A stretch of DNA of 5,543 bases from Chryseosolibacter sp044507115 (GTDB lineage Bacteria > Bacteroidota > Bacteroidia > Cytophagales > Cyclobacteriaceae). The translations under genes were made by a program, and so were the position numbers. The notes under the pieces are model-generated. The model worked only from the letters and a program-made list of their open reading frames with translations, had not been told where the DNA came from and did not search any database. Positions 1 to 5,543 of the stretch are shown piece after piece; the first letter of the stretch is position 1, and each line of letters begins with the position of its first letter. The stretch is taken from assembly GCA_044507115.1 (NCBI GenBank), contig JBIQJZ010000240.1:1-5543 (forward strand), in the 5' to 3' direction.

Positions 1-905
1 AGCTTACTATCGTGATCGGGATTCTGCTTGCGTACACGTCAAATTTTCTGCTGGCTGATACGGCGAATAACTGGCGGTGGATGTTTGCATCAGGAGCGAT
101 TCCCGCCGGACTCTTTTTCATATTTGCGTTTTTTCTGCCCGAGACTCCCCGCTGGCTTATCGCCAATGGAAATGTGGGAAAGGCAAAATCTATCTTGCAA
201 AAGATTGCTGCCGATTCGGATGAGGAGGTTCGGTTGATACAGTTGTCCATTGCCAGAACTGCACAAAGCAGTATCTCCGATTTAGCAAAGCCGGGTGTTG
301 TGTTTCTTGTTATACTGGGGATGACGTTTGCCATTTTTCAGCAGATTTCCGGTGCCAATGCAGTGTTCTTTTATGCTCCTATCATTTTCGAACGAGCTGG
401 CATGAATGTAAATGACCAGCTATTTCAGCAAATTCTTATCGGGTCAGTCAATCTTGTATTTACGTTGGTGGCTATGCAACTCGTTGACAGACTCGGTCGA
501 AAGAAGTTGATGCTGGGTGGCTCATCATTGATGGCCTTTTGGCTCGCGATGGTTGGAATATGCTTTTATTTCAGCTTGTTCGGGTATTGGCTATCGTTTT
601 TTGTCCTGGCGTTTATAGCGACGTATGCCATGACGCTTGCGCCGGTCACCTGGGTTTTAATATCAGAGATTTTCCCCACAAAGATCAGAGGTATTGCGGT
701 CTCTGTTGCCACGGGCACGTTGTGGGTAGCTTGTTTCATGCTGACGTATGGGTTCCCCGTGCTGATCGAGTGGCTGAATGAGTCGCAGACCTTCTTCCTT
801 TTTTCGGGAGTTTGCCTGATGTACTTCGTTATTCTGCTGCGCTACGCCCCTGAGACGAGAGGCAAGACATTGGAACAATTTGAGATGGAGGCCACTGGGC
901 ATTGA
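1..905 (+). CDS. Sugar-porter-family MFS permease, 3' part (5' end outside window)
   Basis: An inner-membrane symporter or uniporter of the MFS sugar porter family (TC 2.A.1.1: XylE, AraE, GalP, GLUT), which moves a monosaccharide into the cytoplasm. The frame is open to the left edge (LTIV precedes the GTG at 12), so that GTG is internal. About 300 residues are visible, roughly TM5 to TM12 of a family usually about 450-480 long. Signatures in order: PETPRWL after TM6 (138-158); QQISGAN in TM7 (339-359), matching the sugar-binding Gln288, Gln289 and Asn294 of XylE; DRLGRKK between TM8 and TM9 (486-506); PVTWVLISEIFP in TM10 (642-677), whose Trp matches XylE Trp392; and PETRGKTLEQFE at the C-terminus (849-884). 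By my alignment the residue at XylE Gln415 is Leu (720-722), followed by the conserved Trp. It lies upstream of susCD in the same direction, so it probably imports the sugar released from the SusCD cargo. The exact sugar is not determinable. Confidence 0.95.
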   Translation, partial: LTIVIGILLAYTSNFLLADTANNWRWMFASGAIPAGLFFIFAFFLPETPRWLIANGNVGKAKSILQKIAADSDEEVRLIQLSIARTAQSSISDLAKPGVVFLVILGMTFAIFQQISGANAVFFYAPIIFERAGMNVNDQLFQQILIGSVNLVFTLVAMQLVDRLGRKKLMLGGSSLMAFWLAMVGICFYFSLFGYWLSFFVLAFIATYAMTLAPVTWVLISEIFPTKIRGIAVSVATGTLWVACFMLTYGFPVLIEWLNESQTFFLFSGVCLMYFVILLRYAPETRGKTLEQFEMEATGH

Positions 906-935
906 TGACACGATTACCAACCAAACCTTCCATAT

Positions 936-1109
936 ATGAATGAACGATTACAAACGGGTATTGAGGTGAGCAGCCCTTGCTTATGCATTTTTCCAGCTCC
1001 TCTGGCACTGACCTGTGCTAAGTTAACACGACCGCATCTGGTTTCCGACGACGAGGAAACCGGGTTCTCAAGTTTTGATTTTAAATACACAAAAATGTTG
1101 AGAGTATGA
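936..1109 (+). CDS. Possible 57-residue ORF filling the gap before susC (doubtful)
   Basis: ATG at 936 opens a frame that runs without a stop across the whole gap and ends at TGA 1107-1109. That stop overlaps the susC ATG (1106-1108) in the ATGA arrangement typical of translationally coupled genes. The predicted peptide has a short hydrophobic, cysteine-containing stretch at about residues 14-28 (SPCLCIFPAPLALTC) and an acidic patch VSDDEE at 36-41. I recognise no family. Against it: an open frame this long can easily arise by chance, the start has no visible ribosome-binding site, and the hairpin and dyad in the same DNA suggest a regulatory leader instead. A shorter in-frame start at 1095 would give only a four-codon leader (MLRV) with the same overlap. 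Confidence 0.2.
   Translation: MNERLQTGIEVSSPCLCIFPAPLALTCAKLTRPHLVSDDEETGFSSFDFKYTKMLRV
1014..1030. promoter_or_regulatory. Imperfect 17-bp dyad, possible operator
   Basis: The arms TGTGCTAA and TTAACACG surround a central G and match at 6 of 8 positions as an inverted repeat; the inner part contains the palindrome GTTAAC. The dyad sits about 76 bp upstream of the susC start and just before the hairpin at 1036. Size and symmetry suit a dimeric helix-turn-helix regulator such as a LacI- or GntR-type repressor, which sugar loci often have, but no regulator gene is visible and a dyad this imperfect can occur by chance. Confidence 0.22.
1036..1065 (+). terminator. Hairpin before susC: possible terminator or attenuator
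   Basis: A perfect 7-bp stem, GGTTTCC (1040-1046) against GGAAACC (1055-1061), encloses the 8-base loop GACGACGA. It extends outward to 11 pairs (1036-1046 with 1055-1065), two of them G-U. The downstream sequence is T-rich (AGTTTTGATTTTAAAT, 1071-1086), but the T run is broken and starts several bases after the stem, so this is not a textbook intrinsic terminator. It could end the permease transcript, attenuate read-through into susC, or protect the 5' end of the susC mRNA. It lies about 40 bp upstream of the susC start and does not cover it. Confidence 0.4.
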
Positions 1110-4100
1110 AGCCAATACTACCTATTCAAAAAGCCTTCGTTGTTATGATACGAACTGCAATATCCCAAGCGCTGATATTGGTCACCATGACATCCGTAGG
1201 CAGCTTCGCTGCCGAGTTAGGCAATCAGGATTTCGTTCCGTTTCAGATGTTCAACGTAACTGGAAGAGTTCTGGATTCAGACGGTGTTTCGCTACCAGGC
1301 GTTAATATTCTCGAGAGAGGAACAACAAACGGTACCGTCACTGACGCGGAAGGTAATTATACTATTAACGTTGCCGCCGGGAGTTCGACCTTGGTCTTCA
1401 CTTTCGTGGGCTACCAGGAACATATTGTGCCGGTGAGCAATCAGGCTGTTATAAGCGTGAGACTAACTCCCGATGTGCAGGCACTTAAGGAGGTTGTGGT
1501 GATCGGTTATGGTTCGGTGGAAAGAAGCGACTTGACCGGATCTGTCGCGTCGATCACCAACCGAGATCTTTCAGAACAGCCTAATAATAACCTGATCTCT
1601 GCGTTGCAAGGAAGAGCTGCGGGTGTGCAGGTTTCGACTGGTGACGGTTCTCCCGGAGGCGGCATCAATATTCGGATCAGGGGAACATCGACGATCATGG
1701 GCTCGACTGAGCCTCTCTATATTGTTGATGGCTTTCCCGTCAGTAGTGATAACAGGAGTATTCACATCGGCGGCGGGCTTGGTGAGACTTCGTCGGAGGG
1801 CGTGGCGTTGAATGTTTTTCCCAATGCTCTGGCTATGATCAATCCTGCGGATGTGGAGAGCATAGAGATATTGAAGGATGCAGCGGCGACCGCTATCTAT
1901 GGCAGTAGGGGAGCAAACGGAGTTGTGATTATTACGACAAAGAGAGGAAGTGGGGGTAAGTCTTCAATTGGTGTAAACTATTCGGTTGGTATTGCTTCGC
2001 TCGCAAACAAGATCCATCGTCTCGAAGGCAACCTGCAAGGTGAAATTGAGAATGAGAACAATATCCGAAATGGCATGGATCCCGCGAATGTCAGATGGAA
2101 TGGCAGTGATGAATTTCACCCGATACCGGGGTCGGCTACTTCGTATGACTGGCAGGATATTATATACAGGCAAGCTCTTTCGCAGAATGTTTCACTTACG
2201 TTCAGCGGTGGCAATGAAGTCTCTCGATTCCTGGTGTCTGGTAATGTGGTCGATCAAGAGGGTATTATAGAAGAGACTGGTTTCCGCGACTACCGCCTCA
2301 GGATGAACCTTGATCAGCGGTTTGGTTCGCGCATTTCACTGAGCTCAAGTGTATTGCTCAGCCATTCGAAAAGGCAACAGGCGCCGACCGGATCGGGCTT
2401 CGGCTATAACGTTGTGACCGCCGCATTGTCTTATCATCCATTGATCAATCCGGAGTGGCGTAACCCTAATAATCCCGAAGTTTGGTACACCGATCCCAAG
2501 ACGGCGGGTTCCGGCGCAGGAAATACTTCCAACCCCTTGAAAATGCTTCAGGATATTCAGGACGACCTCACGAGAAACAGGCTGCTCGGGAATGTTACCG
2601 CCAGCGTCAAGATACTGGAGGGTCTGAAACTGGTTGGGAACGCCGGCATTGACTATGCCGATGGAAGAAGAGAGATATATCAAAAGAGCACGTTGACGTT
2701 CAGCGATGCAGTTACAAAAGGTAATGCAGACTTGAACACGAATACACTTGTACGCACGAACTTCAACGCGTATTTGTCATGGAACAGGGACTTCGGTGAG
2801 CACAAAATCGATGCGGTGTTAGGCGCGGAGAATACGAGAACCGGTGTTACGAGGGTTAACCTTTCAGCCTCGGGGTTTATCACGGATGAACTCGGTGCCA
2901 AACGTTTTCAGGTGGCTGATCAGCAAACGTTTGGTATCAGCAATCAAACCTTGCCTGATCTGGTGCTGGTGGGTTTCTTCACCAGGCTGAATTACAATTA
3001 CGATGGTAAATACTATGTTAGTCTGAATGCAAGAAGAGATGGGTCTTCCGTTTTCGGGTCCAGAGAGAAATGGGGATTCTTTCCATCTGTTGCGCTGGCG
3101 TGGAGAGCTTCTGAAGAAGCCTTTTTTGCCGGACAAAGTATTGTGTCAGACTTTAAGTTAAGGGCAAGTGTAGGACAGACCGGTAACGGCAATCTCGCTC
3201 CCGGCAGTTCCGTCGGTGTATGGACCATCCAGAGCAATCGATATAACTTTGGTGGCCAACCGGTCAACGGTGTATCCCTCTCAAGAATCAGCAATGACAA
3301 GCTGAAATGGGAGACCACGACTCAATACAACGTTGGATTCGACGCGAGATTTGTTGGAGATCGGTTTGGACTAACCGTGGATTACTATATCAAGGACACC
3401 GAAGATCTGATTCTTCCCGTTGTCATTCCGATCACGACGGGGTTTACAAGCTCTATTCAGAATCTGGGAAGCCTTCGGAACAGCGGTTTGGAGTTTACTG
3501 CTGATGCGGTGGTCTTGAACAAGGGTGATTTCAGATGGGATATCAATGGAAACATCAGCTTTCAGAAGATGTATGCCACCGATGTCCGGAAAGGAACGAG
3601 TACCGACCTTCGGACGGGCGAGCCTTATATCGAGGTTTTCAACTTTCCAAGAAGAAATGGTCCCAGGCTCTATGAAGGCCAGGATGCCGGTTTACTTTAT
3701 GGATACCTTGTAGGCGGCGTATTCGCCGATCAGGCCGAGGCAGACGCGGCTCCTACGCAACTGAACGGAAATAAGGAAGGGTATATGTGGTATCACGATA
3801 TCGACGGCAATGGGAAAGTTGGTGTCGAAGATCAGGTGTCTTTGGGGAAGATTACACCGGATTATATCTACGGATTGACGAGCCGTTTCAGCTACAAGAG
3901 CTTTGACTTGTCGATCTTCTTCCAGGGAGTAGAAGGCAATTCCATTATCGCCTTTTACGGCGGTGACGCCGGTGATCCCAGGAACCTTAATTATTGGACG
4001 CCTGAAAACAGAATCACGGAGGTTCCTATCAACGCTAATCCGAATGGCAGATTGGATGGTTTCGGGCTGACATCGGAGAACGTACAGGATGGAAGTTACT

Positions 4101-4324
4101 TCAGGCTTAAGAATGTTCGCATAGGATACACGTTGCCTCCGCTCAAGAATCTTGCGGCCATTAACGTGTTTGTAACAGGCTCCAACCTTTGGACTGGCAC
4201 GAAGTATAAGGGATACAATCCGGATGTCAGCGCCGGAGGCGCTACTTCTTTCAGTGAAGGATTTGATACCGGAATTTATCCGTTGGCGAAGGAAATCACA
4301 TTTGGCCTGAACCTGAGTTTCTAA
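1106..4324 (+). CDS. susC: SusC/RagA-family TonB-dependent outer-membrane transporter
   Basis: An outer-membrane barrel that imports glycan fragments (in some relatives, peptides) into the periplasm, driven by TonB-ExbBD, with SusD as its lid. Complete at 1072 residues, a normal length. Domains: signal peptide at 1 to about 36 (hydrophobic 20-33, cleavage near SFA-A); a carboxypeptidase-D-regulatory-like beta-sandwich at about 50-125, starting VTGRVLDSDGVSLPGVNI; the family segment EVVVIGYG at 129-136, where the TonB box lies; the plug at about 142-280, ending in the diagnostic SusC/RagA signature SRGANGVVIITTKRG (267-281); then the beta barrel to a terminal Phe (EITFGLNLSF), the usual outer-membrane assembly signal. 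There is no STN domain, so no direct FecR/anti-sigma signalling is expected. An EF-hand-like loop, DIDGNGKVGVED, lies at 898-909. ATG 1106 was chosen because it gives a basic start to the leader; Met14 (1145) is a workable alternative. No Shine-Dalgarno is seen. susD follows after 12 bp. The specific substrate is unknown. Confidence 0.97.
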   Translation: MKPILPIQKAFVVMIRTAISQALILVTMTSVGSFAAELGNQDFVPFQMFNVTGRVLDSDGVSLPGVNILERGTTNGTVTDAEGNYTINVAAGSSTLVFTFVGYQEHIVPVSNQAVISVRLTPDVQALKEVVVIGYGSVERSDLTGSVASITNRDLSEQPNNNLISALQGRAAGVQVSTGDGSPGGGINIRIRGTSTIMGSTEPLYIVDGFPVSSDNRSIHIGGGLGETSSEGVALNVFPNALAMINPADVESIEILKDAAATAIYGSRGANGVVIITTKRGSGGKSSIGVNYSVGIASLANKIHRLEGNLQGEIENENNIRNGMDPANVRWNGSDEFHPIPGSATSYDWQDIIYRQALSQNVSLTFSGGNEVSRFLVSGNVVDQEGIIEETGFRDYRLRMNLDQRFGSRISLSSSVLLSHSKRQQAPTGSGFGYNVVTAALSYHPLINPEWRNPNNPEVWYTDPKTAGSGAGNTSNPLKMLQDIQDDLTRNRLLGNVTASVKILEGLKLVGNAGIDYADGRREIYQKSTLTFSDAVTKGNADLNTNTLVRTNFNAYLSWNRDFGEHKIDAVLGAENTRTGVTRVNLSASGFITDELGAKRFQVADQQTFGISNQTLPDLVLVGFFTRLNYNYDGKYYVSLNARRDGSSVFGSREKWGFFPSVALAWRASEEAFFAGQSIVSDFKLRASVGQTGNGNLAPGSSVGVWTIQSNRYNFGGQPVNGVSLSRISNDKLKWETTTQYNVGFDARFVGDRFGLTVDYYIKDTEDLILPVVIPITTGFTSSIQNLGSLRNSGLEFTADAVVLNKGDFRWDINGNISFQKMYATDVRKGTSTDLRTGEPYIEVFNFPRRNGPRLYEGQDAGLLYGYLVGGVFADQAEADAAPTQLNGNKEGYMWYHDIDGNGKVGVEDQVSLGKITPDYIYGLTSRFSYKSFDLSIFFQGVEGNSIIAFYGGDAGDPRNLNYWTPENRITEVPINANPNGRLDGFGLTSENVQDGSYFRLKNVRIGYTLPPLKNLAAINVFVTGSNLWTGTKYKGYNPDVSAGGATSFSEGFDTGIYPLAKEITFGLNLSF

Positions 4325-4336
4325 ACATTAGCGATC

Positions 4337-5543
4337 ATGAAGAGAATAAACATAGTACAATCAACCCTCCTGGCAATTGCGCTGGTATTCGCTACCGGTT
4401 GTGATGATATGCTGGAGGAGAAGTTTGTAAGTGACTTCGGTAGTTCGAATTTCCCATCCGCTGAAACTGCAGCAGTATTGTTGAACGAAGCCTATATGGA
4501 TTGGGCTCATATTTACCAAGGTCACCGAATGGGATGGCCGGTGGAGTTGCCAACCCCTGCAATGCAATATCATTTCAGAAGTACGGGCACCCAGGAACGG
4601 CACGACTTGGCTCTCTGGTCATGGACTTCCAATGCGGCTTTGTTTGATCTGATGGACCGGATATTTGTAGCTGTCCGCACGAGTAACGATGCTATTCAGC
4701 TGATTTCCCGAGTAGAGGGTATGGATCCGGTCAGGCAGGCAGGTATGGTTGCCGAGGCGAAAGCCATCAGATCGATCCTTTACTTCAATATGGTCAGGCT
4801 GTGGGGAGGAATGCCAATCATCGACAAGCCACAAACCTTAGCAGATGACCTCTATCCGGCGAGAGCCTCGATTGCAGAGACCTATGCGTTTATCGCGCAA
4901 GGGCTGAAGGAGGCCATTGAGGATTTGCCTACACGAAGCGAATATACAGCGATGGGCATCGCTCCCGGTCATATCACGAAAGGTGGAGCGCAAGGCATCT
5001 TGGCTAAAGTGTATCTCACAATGGCAGGTCATCCTTTAAACGACGCGTCCAATTTACAGGAAGCAAAGGACTTGCTTGAAGAGATCATTGATTCCGGGGA
5101 ATGGGCATTGGTGCAATCAGCTACTCCTTACGAGGATCTTTGGGATTGGAAAAATGAGTTTAATAGTGAGCGAATGATCGACATTCAAAAAGACCTAGGC
5201 GGTTACAACTATAGAGGGATCTTTGGTTATTTCACCCCTCAGGTTGCGACTTCAGGAGTTTGGACCTCAGGGACGGCGTACTCTGCCGGAAGTGCCCTGG
5301 ACGGCGTGCCTCCGGAGTATGTGAAGTGGTACGAAGCACACGATTCCGGGCCGCGATTCCAGTGGACCATCGTTACCCAGTTTACAGCTCAGAGTAACTT
5401 CGACAAATTCAAGCCGGGTGATCTGGTACACTATGAAGACGGGCGAAGAGCGCAAGCCTATGTTGGGAAATACAGGGCTGTAGGCGCCGAGCTTACGAGC
5501 AATTTTGCGTCCCCGAACAATTTTCCAATATTGCGATACGCCG
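4337..5543 (+). CDS. susD: SusD/RagB-family glycan-binding surface lipoprotein, 3' end outside window
   Basis: A cell-surface lipoprotein that binds the glycan and forms the hinged lid of the SusC barrel. The frame runs from ATG 4337 to the right edge without a stop, giving 402 residues; the family is usually about 480-600, so roughly the last fifth to third is missing. Seen: a lipoprotein signal ending FATGC with the lipidated Cys at residue 22, followed at once by acidic DDMLEE, which resembles the surface-export signal of Bacteroidota lipoproteins. Further family marks are the helical TPR-like segment AEAKAIRSILYFNMVRLWGG (139-158) with MPIID (159-163), then ITKGGAQGILAKVYLTMAG (213-231), the helix LQEAKDLLEEIIDSGEWAL (240-258), and NFPILRYA (395-402), the start of the conserved RYAD-type segment near the C-terminal third. 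It begins 12 bp after the susC stop, so the two are almost certainly cotranscribed. Sequence divergence within the family prevents naming the ligand. Confidence 0.96.
   Translation, partial: MKRINIVQSTLLAIALVFATGCDDMLEEKFVSDFGSSNFPSAETAAVLLNEAYMDWAHIYQGHRMGWPVELPTPAMQYHFRSTGTQERHDLALWSWTSNAALFDLMDRIFVAVRTSNDAIQLISRVEGMDPVRQAGMVAEAKAIRSILYFNMVRLWGGMPIIDKPQTLADDLYPARASIAETYAFIAQGLKEAIEDLPTRSEYTAMGIAPGHITKGGAQGILAKVYLTMAGHPLNDASNLQEAKDLLEEIIDSGEWALVQSATPYEDLWDWKNEFNSERMIDIQKDLGGYNYRGIFGYFTPQVATSGVWTSGTAYSAGSALDGVPPEYVKWYEAHDSGPRFQWTIVTQFTAQSNFDKFKPGDLVHYEDGRRAQAYVGKYRAVGAELTSNFASPNNFPILRYA

Noticed and set aside
12..14. GTG at 12 as the start of the permease gene
   Set aside because: The frame is open upstream to the window edge, and the visible protein begins in the middle of the family fold (about TM5), so the true start is left of the window.
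663..920. Minus-strand ORF of 85 codons over the end of the permease
   Set aside because: It lies antisense to conserved TM10-TM12 coding sequence, and its translation shows no recognisable domain.
1070..1077. AAGTTTTG as a Bacteroidota -7 promoter box (TAnnTTTG)
   Set aside because: It misses the first T, and no -33 TTTG-like element lies at a suitable distance upstream, so I do not call a promoter.
2850..2860. Second GTTAAC palindrome, inside susC, as a possible operator copy
   Set aside because: Only the six-base core is shared with the dyad at 1014-1030; the flanks differ, and a six-base match is expected by chance.
1507..3318. Several 60-110 codon ORFs on both strands inside susC
   Set aside because: All are out-of-frame shadows of one strong continuous gene whose conserved family motifs explain the DNA.
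4361..5455. Four minus-strand ORFs of 62-80 codons opposite susD
   Set aside because: The plus strand is a continuous SusD reading frame with lipobox and family motifs throughout; the antisense frames show no domain and are unrelated to one another.

Overview
The window looks like part of a carbohydrate-uptake locus (a polysaccharide-utilisation-type locus) from a member of the Bacteroidota. The main evidence is an adjacent susC/susD pair, an outer-membrane arrangement essentially restricted to that phylum. Base composition is balanced (GC near one half by eye), and neither start codon in the pair has a Shine-Dalgarno sequence, which is usual for the phylum. A Cytophagia-like host is my guess from the style of the SusC leader and the composition; it is not proven.

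Layout, all on the + strand. Positions 1-905 hold the C-terminal two thirds of a sugar-porter-family MFS permease whose start lies left of the window. Positions 906-1105 are a 200-bp gap with an imperfect dyad (1014-1030), a strong hairpin (1036-1065) and an uninterrupted 57-codon reading frame (936-1109) that ends with an ATGA overlap on the next start. Positions 1106-4324 are a complete SusC/RagA-type TonB-dependent outer-membrane transporter of 1072 residues. Twelve bases later, 4337 to the right edge is a SusD/RagB-type surface lipoprotein, of which 402 residues are visible and the C-terminus is missing.

How the genes probably work together: SusD captures a glycan fragment at the cell surface and lids the SusC barrel. 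SusC moves the fragment into the periplasm using TonB energy. Periplasmic hydrolases, not visible here, would cut it, and the MFS permease would carry the resulting monosaccharide across the inner membrane. The substrate cannot be read from this sequence.

I found no RNA gene, mobile element, CRISPR array or credible minus-strand gene. I do not see a previously undescribed system. The least explained part is the 200-bp gap before susC.
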